Part shown: positions 30,053 through 38,374 of the stretch, piece by piece | How positions within the stretch are numbered: position 1 is the stretch's first letter | How the letters are laid out: each line of letters opens with the position of its first letter | Assembly: GCF_034067285.1 (NCBI RefSeq) | Contig: NZ_CP139286.1 | Location: 2,666,001 to 2,730,000 of the forward strand | Direction of reading: 5' to 3' | DNA: 64,000 nt | Source: Acinetobacter pittii | Lineage (GTDB): Bacteria; Pseudomonadota; Gammaproteobacteria; Pseudomonadales; Moraxellaceae | Translations under genes and position numbers: made by a program | The notes under the pieces: generated by a model | What the model saw: the letters and a program-made list of their open reading frames with translations, nothing else | Told to the model about the DNA's origin: nothing | Databases searched by the model: none

Positions 30053-31060
30053 ATGTCTACCCAACCCCTCATTGAAAAACTTATTGAAGCTCATCTAGAT
30101 TTTTTAGATGAGCAATTTGCTCAGACTCAGGTGATTCAACAAGAGTTTGAGCAGTTTTATCATTGGTTGGGAAGTCGGCAATTACAACACATTTGGACTT
30201 TTGAACCGATTCAACAGCTGATTCAAAAGCAGATTTTAGACACGCCTGCTTCTGATTTTCTGATTGAACAAATTGCTGAGCATATTCGCTTTGCTTTGAT
30301 TCATCCTGCAAATGACACGGCAACTGTTGAAGACGTTATTCCTGTTTTAACGATTGACCGAATTGCACAGTACGTTGCAAGTAAGGAAGAGCACCGTAAA
30401 AAGCTGATTAAAACGATTGTGAATAACCCTGCCTTTTCAGCCTTGCTCACACAACTGATTCAGCAAACAATGCATGATTATTTAGATGAATCAATGTCAA
30501 AACGTGTACCAGGTGTAGGTCGTTTCATGAAAATGGGTAAATCCGTTTTAGAAACAGTAACTGATTCAAATCTGGACGATACAATTAATCATTATTTGCA
30601 AAAGAATATTTTAAAACTGAGCCAGATGAGTGAGCGGGTTTTAAACCAACATTTTGACAATGATAAGCTCTACCATTTTCAGGCAAATGTTTGGCATAAA
30701 GTTAAAACGATGCCGCTTTCTGTTTTAAAAAATTATGTAGAAGTTCAAGATCTAACCAAAACAGTAGGTTTAGGACATGAAATCTGGGACCATATTCGTC
30801 AAACCGATTATTTAAAACAACAAGTACATGATGGCATTTACACTTGGTATGTTCGTAATCAGGAACGTAATTTTCACTTGTTACTTCGTGACCTCAATAT
30901 TGAGGAAAGTTTAGTGAAGCATGAACTGACCGCATTACTTGTACCCCTACTACAACAATTAGTCACAACCGGACATTTAAGACGCCGTGCACGTGTTTAC
31001 CTAGAAAAGTTTTATTATTCTGAAAAAGCATTAGATATTTTAAATAACAAAGGCGCTTAA
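30053..31060 (+). CDS. Unrecognised all-helical cytoplasmic protein
   Basis: 335 residues that I do not recognise. There is no signal peptide, membrane helix, Cys cluster or nucleotide motif. The sequence reads as amphipathic helices rich in Gln, Leu and His throughout. The central KRVPGVGRFMKMGKSVLETVTD is the most distinctive stretch. The C-terminus has a basic helix (GHLRRRARVYLEKFYY). It follows the secreted hydrolase by 26 bp and may be co-expressed. A perfect 17-bp inverted repeat overlaps its stop. Confidence 0.75.
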   Translation: MSTQPLIEKLIEAHLDFLDEQFAQTQVIQQEFEQFYHWLGSRQLQHIWTFEPIQQLIQKQILDTPASDFLIEQIAEHIRFALIHPANDTATVEDVIPVLTIDRIAQYVASKEEHRKKLIKTIVNNPAFSALLTQLIQQTMHDYLDESMSKRVPGVGRFMKMGKSVLETVTDSNLDDTINHYLQKNILKLSQMSERVLNQHFDNDKLYHFQANVWHKVKTMPLSVLKNYVEVQDLTKTVGLGHEIWDHIRQTDYLKQQVHDGIYTWYVRNQERNFHLLLRDLNIEESLVKHELTALLVPLLQQLVTTGHLRRRARVYLEKFYYSEKALDILNNKGA

Positions 31061-31076
31061 AGCGCCTTTGTTATTT
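31042..31076. terminator. Bidirectional terminator, perfect 17-bp inverted repeat
   Basis: AAATAACAAAGGCGCTT and its exact complement around a single A; it contains the TAA stop of the upstream gene and serves the converging TonB receptor gene. Confidence 0.88.
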
Positions 31077-31082
31077 AATTAT

Positions 31083-33122
31083 TTAAAATTTATAAATAAT
31101 ACCTAAATTATAACGACGTCCGTCTAAGACATAATTATATGTTGCTACATCAATGTCTTTATCAAATAAGTTATAGATGCCTGCCGCAACTTGGATTTTG
31201 TCAGTCGGTTTATAGTTCATACCAACATCAACCAGTCCATAAGCAGGCTTTCCTTCAGCCATTGAGGTACGGCTTAAATATTCAGAAGTTTTACTACGGA
31301 AATTCAAGCGGCTCCACATATTGACTAAGTCATTAACTTGCCAATCCAAAGTAGTATTAAACATATGTTCTGGCATTTCATTTAAAGGTTGACCTTTAAA
31401 TTGACCACTTTTTTGCTCAGTATCGGTATACGTATAATTGGCATTCATTTTTAAATCTGGTGAAATTAACCAACCAAATGTCGCTTCAACACCTCTCATA
31501 TTGGCTTTATCCACATTTGTGCGTTGACTCACAAAATCAAAATCTAGACCTAACCACTTACATTCGCGAGCACCTGCATCTCCTGAGCACGTTCTAACTT
31601 CTGTAATTTTATCTTTAAATTCACTATTAAAAATCGTTAAGCCAGCATTCAAGTTATCTAAATTATCCCACGCGAATGACAGCTCATAGTTAGTACTTTT
31701 CTCTGGTTTTAAATTTGGATTACCAACAATCACTCCAGCAGAACTGCTGCCACCTGTAGCTTGCCCCCATTCTGCTACAGTCGCTCGTAGTGCAGGTGTT
31801 TTATAACCTGTTGATACGCCGCCTTTAATAATCCAGTTATCATTTAAAGTCCATACACCATATATTTTAGGACTAAAATGATCTCCAAATTTTTCATCCT
31901 GATCCATTCGTAATGACATTGTTAAAGTGAAAGGATCAATAATATTCCATGCATCTTCTGCAAATAACGCCCAGCTATAACGATCTAAATTAGAAACAGG
32001 TTGTGAGCCACTCACTTTTAACTGGTTACCTAAATCGTCTAATTCTTCTTTTAAATAGCTTCCGCCCACGCTAAGCGCATGATTTGCGAGTGTGATCTGG
32101 TTAAGCGTGTTGAATGTAGTATTTACAGCTTCCATATTTCTAGATGGATTCTTATTTTCTTCGCGCTGAATATAAGAATGAGTCTTTACAGGACCGATGT
32201 CACCACGGTGCGTTAAGCTATATTCTGTACGGTAATAGTCTGTTAATGAATCTGCTGGTGGATTACGTCCAGTTTGAATTGGTGAAACTGTTTTACCTAT
32301 TGTGGCATTACGATTTTGGATAGAACGCTGGTATTCAAGCTCAATGGTATGTTGATCATTAGGAGTCAAGCTTAAAGTCGCCCCTCCTGCACGAATTTTT
32401 TGTTTGTTGTAACCACCAATAATTTCATCTTCATCTCTTTGTGAAAATGTACCATTGGCTTTTAATCCAAGTAAATTCTTAATTAATGGTCCAGACACAT
32501 AAGTATTGGCTTGGTAAAGATTTCCAGATTTATTATTTTCTTGAATTGTTGTATCTAACTTAACAGAACTGTTCCAAACATCTGCAACTTTTTTAGTGAT
32601 GATATTAATCACACCACCCATGGCATCTGAACCATATAAGCCAGACATTGGACCACGAATAACCTCAATACGTTCAATACTTTCGATTCCCGGTAACCAA
32701 CCTTGCTCAATACCTGAATTATCACTATTTGGTCGCACAGAACGTGTATTTACTTTCTTACCATCGACCATAATAACGGTATATGCACTTCCCATTCCCC
32801 GAATACTGATATCAGATGAGCTTCCACCACCTGTAACAACCACACCAGGTACATCTTTAAGTGCATCAGTTACATCACGATATGCTTTTTTATTAATTTC
32901 ATCTTGAGTTAAAACAGAAATAGAAGCTGCTGCTTTTTTTATATTTTGTTCAAAACCACTTGCTGTTACGACAATTTTTTCTAATTGTGCCACTTCACTT
33001 TCTTTTTTATTTTTTATGGAAGAATCAACTAAAATATTTTCACTTTCAGCAGCATAAGCCACAGGAAACATTACTGTAAGTACCGAAATTGATAATACAG
33101 ATTGGAAAATACTCTTCGTCAT
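31083..33122 (-). CDS. TonB-dependent outer-membrane receptor (siderophore/iron type)
   Basis: 679-residue outer-membrane gated channel. The signal peptide ends AYA near residue 24. A TonB-box-like EKIVVTASG follows, then a plug domain (about 50-170) with PGVVVTGGGSSSDISIRGMG and IERIEVIRGPMSGLYGSDAMGGVINIITK, then a 22-strand barrel closing with GIIYKF. The FepA/CirA/BfrH-type plug and a Fur-like box at 33205-33223 point to a ferric siderophore or related iron source. GGAG precedes the ATG. The ligand cannot be read from sequence. Confidence 0.92.
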   Translation of the reverse strand: MTKSIFQSVLSISVLTVMFPVAYAAESENILVDSSIKNKKESEVAQLEKIVVTASGFEQNIKKAAASISVLTQDEINKKAYRDVTDALKDVPGVVVTGGGSSSDISIRGMGSAYTVIMVDGKKVNTRSVRPNSDNSGIEQGWLPGIESIERIEVIRGPMSGLYGSDAMGGVINIITKKVADVWNSSVKLDTTIQENNKSGNLYQANTYVSGPLIKNLLGLKANGTFSQRDEDEIIGGYNKQKIRAGGATLSLTPNDQHTIELEYQRSIQNRNATIGKTVSPIQTGRNPPADSLTDYYRTEYSLTHRGDIGPVKTHSYIQREENKNPSRNMEAVNTTFNTLNQITLANHALSVGGSYLKEELDDLGNQLKVSGSQPVSNLDRYSWALFAEDAWNIIDPFTLTMSLRMDQDEKFGDHFSPKIYGVWTLNDNWIIKGGVSTGYKTPALRATVAEWGQATGGSSSAGVIVGNPNLKPEKSTNYELSFAWDNLDNLNAGLTIFNSEFKDKITEVRTCSGDAGARECKWLGLDFDFVSQRTNVDKANMRGVEATFGWLISPDLKMNANYTYTDTEQKSGQFKGQPLNEMPEHMFNTTLDWQVNDLVNMWSRLNFRSKTSEYLSRTSMAEGKPAYGLVDVGMNYKPTDKIQVAAGIYNLFDKDIDVATYNYVLDGRRYNLGIIYKF

Positions 33123-33204
33123 ACCCTACTCCAACAGATTAAATTATGAATAAATATTAAGTTTTGCTTAAACAAATGTAACAAATTTAAATACAAAAAT
33201 AAAT

Positions 33205-33223
33205 AATATTGATAATTATTTTC
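33205..33223 (-). promoter_or_regulatory. Fur-box-like operator
   Basis: AATATTGATAATTATTTTC agrees with the 19-bp Fur consensus at 15 of 19 positions (counted by hand). It lies 83 bp upstream of the TonB-dependent receptor ATG. Confidence 0.65.
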
Positions 33224-33237
33224 AATTACAAGACCAT

Positions 33238-33265
33238 AAAAAAACCTCATTGCGAGGCTTTTTTA
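33238..33265 (-). terminator. nfuA terminator
   Basis: GCCTC-gcaat-GAGGT (minus strand) followed by T7, short but well placed after the nfuA stop. Confidence 0.7.
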
Positions 33266-33287
33266 TTTCACTTTTCAAATAATTTGA

Positions 33288-33926
33288 TTATTTGAAATAA
33301 GCACCTTCTGCTTGCGTATGGTCAGTTTGGTCAACCACACGTTGAAGTTCAGGAATGTTCTCTCTTAATGTAGTTTCTACACCTTGTTTCAAGGTAACGT
33401 CAATTGCTGAACAGCCTTGGCAACCACCACCAAATTTTAGTACAGCAGTTAAACCATGTTCTGGGTCATCTTGTACTTCTACCAAGCTACAATTTCCGCC
33501 ATGCCCTGCAAGACCTGGGTTAATTTCTGCTTGAAGAATGTAAGTAATACGTTCTTCAATCGAAGCATCTGGACCAACACGTGGAACTTTAGAATTTGGA
33601 GCACGGAAAGTGAGCTGACCACCAAAACGGTCTTTGTTGTAATCGATTACGGCATCTAAAAGATAAGGAATAGATGGCGCATCAATATACGCAGGAAAAT
33701 CAGGATAGTCCTGTTTATAATCTGTTGGAATCACTTCTTCTGGCGCACTATATGCCATACAGCATTCGGCACGTGGCGTACCCGGATGCTCAACAAAAAT
33801 TCGAACGCCAATTCCCGGAGTATTTTGCTTCGTTAATAAATCGTGCAAATACTCTTGTGCAGATGGTGTAATCAAAAGGTTTGGAATTTCTTCTGCAACA
33901 GCAGTGTTGGTGTTCTCAGTCGACAT
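33288..33926 (-). CDS. nfuA: Fe-S biogenesis protein NfuA
   Basis: 212-residue iron-sulfur carrier that delivers 4Fe-4S clusters, especially under iron or oxidative stress. The N-terminal degenerate A-type domain (about 15-110) lacks the usual three Cys set, as in E. coli NfuA. The C-terminal Nfu domain has GGGCQGCS, the CxxC that bridges the cluster in a dimer. I chose the ATG at 33926 because AGGA lies 8 nt upstream. It is divergent from a rhomboid gene. Neighbourhood with an iron-uptake receptor may be coincidence. Confidence 0.95.
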   Translation of the reverse strand: MSTENTNTAVAEEIPNLLITPSAQEYLHDLLTKQNTPGIGVRIFVEHPGTPRAECCMAYSAPEEVIPTDYKQDYPDFPAYIDAPSIPYLLDAVIDYNKDRFGGQLTFRAPNSKVPRVGPDASIEERITYILQAEINPGLAGHGGNCSLVEVQDDPEHGLTAVLKFGGGCQGCSAIDVTLKQGVETTLRENIPELQRVVDQTDHTQAEGAYFK

Positions 33927-34084
33927 AACAATATTCCTCAAGCTGATGCCTTTATATTAACCGAAGATGAGGTAGATTTAAAAAAAATCAACTAAATTTG
34001 TCGGATTTATACACAACAGGGTTTCAAGTTAAGTTTTTAATGGCATTATTGACCTCAGTATTGATCATTTTTTAAATATTTCTT

Positions 34085-34702
34085 ATGTTGCATTTGCCGT
34101 TTAACCATACAGTTACTCTTATTATTATTACGGTCATTATCTCTTTACTTGCTTTTAGCAATCAAAACGTAATGAACCGATTGATTTTTTGGCCGCCTGC
34201 AATGCAACGTGGACAAATTGATCGATTCATTACTCATGGCTTTATCCATGCCGATGGAACACATCTACTCTTCAACATGATTACCCTATTTTTCTTTGGC
34301 AGTATTATTGAAAGTTTTTATCGCCAATATTTTTACGACATGGGTTTTGTGTTGTTTTACTTAGGGGGCTTAATCTTCGCGATTTTGCCAAGCTATTTAC
34401 AACATAAAAATGATGCAAATTGGGCCAGTCTAGGCGCCTCAGGGGCGGTTTCAGCAGTTTTATTTGCTTATATTCTGTTTCAACCATGGAAGCTGATTTT
34501 TGTATTTTTCATTCCTGTCCCTGCTATTATTTTCGCTATTTTATATGTGGCCTATAGCATTTGGGCAGGTAAACGTGGCAATAGCCATATTAACCATAGC
34601 GCTCATTTGTGGGGTGCAGCTTACGGGATCATCGTCACCATTTTACTTGAGCCAAAAGTTATTCCACATTTCTTAGACCAACTTACACGCCTTCCTTTCT
34701 AA
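34085..34702 (+). CDS. Second rhomboid-family serine protease
   Basis: 205-residue compact six-helix rhomboid. The catalytic Ser119 is in GASGAVSAV and His174 in HSAHLWGAAYG. THGFIHADGTHLLFNMITLFFFG provides the His and Asn of the oxyanion region. It is shorter than the other rhomboid in this window and lacks the C-terminal extra helix. The two share only core motifs, so they are distinct subfamilies rather than a recent duplication. Substrate unknown. Confidence 0.9.
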   Translation: MLHLPFNHTVTLIIITVIISLLAFSNQNVMNRLIFWPPAMQRGQIDRFITHGFIHADGTHLLFNMITLFFFGSIIESFYRQYFYDMGFVLFYLGGLIFAILPSYLQHKNDANWASLGASGAVSAVLFAYILFQPWKLIFVFFIPVPAIIFAILYVAYSIWAGKRGNSHINHSAHLWGAAYGIIVTILLEPKVIPHFLDQLTRLPF

Positions 34703-34714
34703 GGAATATAAATC

Positions 34715-34747
34715 AAAGGAAAGTCCTTAGTGGGCTTTTCTTTTTTT
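34715..34747 (+). terminator. Terminator after rhomboid gene
   Basis: AAAGGAAAGTCC / GGGCTTTTCTTT stem with two G-T wobbles and a 5-nt loop, then T-run. Confidence 0.7.
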
Positions 34748-34872
34748 CTCATTAATTTATCACTATAAATTCTCAGTCTTTTTTCTGATTTTCTTTGATC
34801 AATTCGTTGTTTTGTTTGCAAAAACCATCTGATTAAACTCATGCCAATTCTTTTAATAATTCAGATGATACA

Positions 34873-36549
34873 ATGAAGTACAAAGCAATTTTATCTAGCC
34901 TTTCCATTGCTTTATTTAGCTTATCTTTGGCTGGATGTAATGACAATGATAATCAAGAAAATGTCGTAAGCTCTCCTAAGCAACCGAATATTTTATTTAT
35001 TATGGCGGATGACTTAGGCTATTCAGATTTAGGGGCTTTTGGTGGTGAAATTCACACGCCTAATATTGATAGTTTGGCTCAGGAAGGCCGCCTTTTAACA
35101 GATTATCATACTGCCCCGACCTGTTCTCCGACACGCTCTCAACTCATTTCCGGTACTGATCACCATTTAGCTGGCATTGGGGCAATGGCTGAACTCACAC
35201 CTGAGCATTTGAAGGGACAACCAGGCTACGAAGGCTATTTAAATGAACGTTCCCTATCTATCGCACAAGTACTTAAAGATAATGGTTACCGCACGTACAT
35301 TAGCGGTAAATGGCATTTAGGCCTAACACCTGAAACCAATGCACATGCTAAAGGTTTTGATCATTCATTTACCCTATTACAAGGTCTAGATCACCACTTT
35401 AAACAAGCGCCAAGTGCGTTTAAACGAAATTCAACTTATACAGAAGATGGGCAGATTATTCCTGTTTCAGCTTTGCCTGATGACTTTTTCTCGACAAATT
35501 ATTTTACCGATAAATTACTAAGCTACTTAGATTCAGGCAAAAATAGTGGCAAACCATTCTTTGCTTATGCAGCTTATACAGCACCTCACTGGCCAATTCA
35601 GGCACCTGCTGAATACCGCGAAAAATATCGCGGAGTTTATGATGTCGGTTACGATGCTATTCGTAACGCACGTATTGCTAGGCAAAAACAGCTTGGAATT
35701 ATCCCTACAAACTTTGAGGCAGCAGAACCAATTGCAACTCAAAATGCCCCACAAAAATATGGAAAATGGGATGAGTTAACAGCCGAACAAAAGGCATTAG
35801 AAGCCCGTAAAATGGAAATCTATGCAGGCATGGTCGAAAACCTCGATGCTAACGTCGGCCGTATTATTCAATATCTCAAACAAAATAATCTTTATAACAA
35901 TACTTTAATTTTCTTTGTTTCTGACAATGGCGCAGAAGGTTTTGTACGTGGCGGATATGGCAGTGAATCTGGTTTTGATAACTCTGTAGCAAATGTGGGA
36001 ACACCAACTTCATATCACTATATTGGACCACGTTGGGCCGAGGTCAGCGCGGCACCATTTCATTTATGGAAAGATACAGCTGGTGAAGGTGCAACCACTG
36101 CCCCTGCTATTGTGAAATTACCGAACCAGAAAAAAGCAGAAGCAACCAATAATAGCTTTGCATCTGTACTCGATGTTTTCCCAACCCTATTAGAATATGC
36201 CCATATTCCAGTACCTCAAGGCCAATACAATGGTCGTACCATTAATACGCCATCAGGGGTTTCATGGAAGCCTTTACTTGAAAATAAAACCACTACCATT
36301 CGCCCTGCTAATTTTAGTTTTGCCGATGAATTACATGGCAGCAAATATGCAAAACAAGGTGAATGGAAAATTGCCCTTCAAGGACGCCCTGAGTTAGGTA
36401 CAGGAACTTGGGAGCTGTATAACATTGCCACTGACCGTGGAGAAAACCACAATGTTGCGCAACTTTACCCAGCAAAAGTGCAAGAGTTATTATCGGTTTA
36501 TCAAAAATATACTGAGAAAAACGGTGTGCAGGAATATAACGCCAAATGA
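34873..36549 (+). CDS. Lipoprotein sulfatase (formylglycine type)
   Basis: 558-residue type I sulfatase. It has a lipoprotein signal with lipobox LAGC (about residue 22), so it should be anchored in the envelope. The sulfatase signature is CSPTR with Cys84, the residue converted to formylglycine; NILFIMADDLGYSDLG supplies metal-binding Asp residues, SGKWHLGL the Lys/His pair, and FFVSDNGAEG the distal Asp-Asn metal ligands. It cleaves an aryl- or alkyl-sulfate ester, perhaps for sulfur scavenging. Its stop overlaps the start of a formylglycine-generating enzyme by 4 bp, so the pair is translationally coupled. Substrate unknown. Confidence 0.92.
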   Translation: MKYKAILSSLSIALFSLSLAGCNDNDNQENVVSSPKQPNILFIMADDLGYSDLGAFGGEIHTPNIDSLAQEGRLLTDYHTAPTCSPTRSQLISGTDHHLAGIGAMAELTPEHLKGQPGYEGYLNERSLSIAQVLKDNGYRTYISGKWHLGLTPETNAHAKGFDHSFTLLQGLDHHFKQAPSAFKRNSTYTEDGQIIPVSALPDDFFSTNYFTDKLLSYLDSGKNSGKPFFAYAAYTAPHWPIQAPAEYREKYRGVYDVGYDAIRNARIARQKQLGIIPTNFEAAEPIATQNAPQKYGKWDELTAEQKALEARKMEIYAGMVENLDANVGRIIQYLKQNNLYNNTLIFFVSDNGAEGFVRGGYGSESGFDNSVANVGTPTSYHYIGPRWAEVSAAPFHLWKDTAGEGATTAPAIVKLPNQKKAEATNNSFASVLDVFPTLLEYAHIPVPQGQYNGRTINTPSGVSWKPLLENKTTTIRPANFSFADELHGSKYAKQGEWKIALQGRPELGTGTWELYNIATDRGENHNVAQLYPAKVQELLSVYQKYTEKNGVQEYNAK

Positions 36550-37550
36550 GATTAAAACCATTTTTAGCGATCACAATCAGCCTGTCTTTTATGACAGGCT
36601 GTAACCAATCTTTAAAAATTTCTGAGTCATCCTCTTCGACCCAAAAGCCAAATTCTTTAGCCGACTTGGGCTCTATTGAAAAGTGTAAAAACTACTCTGG
36701 ACTACCTCAAGGTTGGCTCAAACAACCTACAGCTGGCATGGTTTTAATTGCCGATGGACATTTTAATTTTGGTTCTGAGAAAGCCTATCCCGATGAACTG
36801 AATTTTGGAAAGAAACAACGAGAAGTCAAAGGATTTTGGATTGATCAGACCGAAGTCACCGTGGCTCAATTTGCAAGCTTCGTAAAAGCAACAGGCTATA
36901 TCACTGATGCCGAAAAACAAAAGCAGGCCGCAGTTTTTTCACCAGACCCTCATCATCCACAACAATGGTGGCAACTAAAATCGGGATATACATGGAAAAC
37001 TCCAAACGGCAGTACTGGTGCTATAGCAAATCCTAATGAGCCTGTACGATATGTGAGTAAAAATGACGCGGAACATTATGCAGTGTGGCTAGGACGTGAT
37101 TTACCAACAGAACTAGAATGGGAATATGCAGCTAAAGCCAATTCAAAAACTGATACACCTTTACATCAAGCTCCTACTGATGAACATCAACATCCCCAAG
37201 CAAATTACTGGCAAGGTGAATTTCCTTTTCAAAACTTAAATCAAGATCACTTTAAAGATGTGGCACCCGTTGGATGTTTTGCATCAAACAATTTCAAACT
37301 ATTTGATATGATTGGAAATGTATGGGAATGGACATCATCTCCGTATCAAGGTGCTCATGACCAACATATGGGAAATTATTCTGATTTACGACAAAAACAA
37401 ATCGCGAGCACACAATATGTAATTAAAGGTGGATCTTTCCTTTGTGCACAAAATTATTGTTCACGTTATCGTAGTAGTAGTCGCTATCCACAAGATTTCG
37501 ATTTAGCTGCAACACATGTAGGTTTTCGAACAATTTTACGGTCTCCTTAA
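36546..37550 (+). CDS. Lipoprotein formylglycine-generating enzyme (sulfatase modifier)
   Basis: 334 residues of the FGE/SUMF1 family, which oxidises the sulfatase Cys to formylglycine. The N-terminus is a lipoprotein signal with lipobox MTGC (about residue 19). The domain opens with MVLIADGHFNFGSE, then FWIDQTEVTVAQFASF and LPTELEWEYAAKA, and ends GGSFLCAQNYCSRYR-SSSR with Cys300 and Cys305, equivalent to the two catalytic, copper-binding cysteines of true FGE, then VGFRTI. It is therefore probably an active FGE rather than a structural SUMF domain. The predicted periplasmic location is unusual for bacterial FGE. Confidence 0.9.
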   Translation: MRLKPFLAITISLSFMTGCNQSLKISESSSSTQKPNSLADLGSIEKCKNYSGLPQGWLKQPTAGMVLIADGHFNFGSEKAYPDELNFGKKQREVKGFWIDQTEVTVAQFASFVKATGYITDAEKQKQAAVFSPDPHHPQQWWQLKSGYTWKTPNGSTGAIANPNEPVRYVSKNDAEHYAVWLGRDLPTELEWEYAAKANSKTDTPLHQAPTDEHQHPQANYWQGEFPFQNLNQDHFKDVAPVGCFASNNFKLFDMIGNVWEWTSSPYQGAHDQHMGNYSDLRQKQIASTQYVIKGGSFLCAQNYCSRYRSSSRYPQDFDLAATHVGFRTILRSP

Positions 37551-37659
37551 TTTCTTCTTAATTAAGCTTATTAAAGATATTTTTTAACCAAAATTAGATC
37601 GAAAAATAATCAAAATATTTTTATAGTACAAATGAGAATGATAAAAAAGCGAGAACAAG

Positions 37660-37824
37660 ATGAAAACTTTACTTCTTTGCGCCGCAGCAATTTTCACGAT
37701 GTCACTATCAGCCTGTGCAGTCCATACTCCCGAAGGTAGTATTGTGATTGACCCAGATTCACCATATTACGGACATCCAGGAGGCTTTTGCCCACCAGGA
37801 CAAGCTAAAAAAGGACGTTGTTAG
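37660..37824 (+). CDS. Small lipoprotein, 54 residues
   Basis: Short frame with ATG at 37660 (GCGAG upstream) and TAG at 37822. The signal peptide has lipobox LSAC (Cys19), and the mature part is about 35 residues: a VHTPEGSIVIDPDSPYYGH segment and a C-terminal FCPPGQAKKGRC. The two mature Cys residues could form a disulfide. It is predicted to be an envelope lipoprotein. It follows the FGE gene by about 110 bp on the same strand but no functional tie is shown. Similar tiny CPPGQAKKG proteins occur among Acinetobacter hypotheticals as far as I recall. Confidence 0.68.
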   Translation: MKTLLLCAAAIFTMSLSACAVHTPEGSIVIDPDSPYYGHPGGFCPPGQAKKGRC

Positions 37825-38374
37825 AAACTCCCTCTTTTAGAGTAATTTTTAAGTTACTCTAAAGAAATAGAGTTCAATCAAGTAATTGAATACTCAATGG
37901 AGGGTTCCACGCCCAAATTAGATGGGATGAAACTAGAAAATTATGGTGTAAAAAAATCACCATATCCCCAAGATTTTTAAAAGACAATCTTACGTTGTCT
38001 TCTATCTAGTTTCACCCCAATTCTTTCTTATTCCGTTTGACTTTTCTTACTACTTAAGAAAAAAGTCTAATTTTTAATCATTTCTGTATCTCTATTATTG
38101 ATACATTTTGAACATTTTACCTTCAGGTTAAAACTGATGTATTTGCTTAATACAAAATAATCATTTATGTAACGTAAGTCTATAAAAATGTTTTAAAAAT
38201 GTGAAAAAAATTAAGACTAAAATGAGATGAATTTATCATAATAATCCTCTCTTTCCAGTTTCATCACACAAATAATCAATATTATTTTGTCAGTTATTGC
38301 CACTCGTTTCCTTTCATTGGCATAGATAATGTATACATCTGTATATTAACCCAGTCGTATTAACGAGATATTTT
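37825..38374. other. Intergenic region with several hairpins
   Basis: 550 bp without a gene. It contains an inverted repeat (TTAGAGTAA/TTACTCTAA, 37837-37862), a three-hairpin element (37919-38023, listed separately), a T-rich hairpin (38039-38067) resembling a weak terminator, and a 10-bp palindrome ATGTATACAT (38329-38338) close to the likely promoter of the next gene. Confidence 0.6.
37919..38023. other. Structured non-coding element (three-way junction or MITE-like)
   Basis: Outer arms TGGGATGAAACTAGA (37923-37937) and TCTAGTTTCACCCCA (38005-38019) pair at 14 of 15 positions. Between them are two smaller hairpins: TATGGTG/CACCATA (37942-37964) and AAGACAA/TTGTCTT (37981-38001). The single outer mismatch becomes a G-U pair if the minus strand is transcribed. 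No known riboswitch motif recognised. Confidence 0.5.

Noticed and set aside
23436-34702. Recent duplication of the two rhomboid genes
   Set aside because: They share only core motifs and differ in length and topology.
37628-37648. Fur-like GAGAATGATAA before the small lipoprotein
   Set aside because: About 11 of 19 matches and no symmetric second half.
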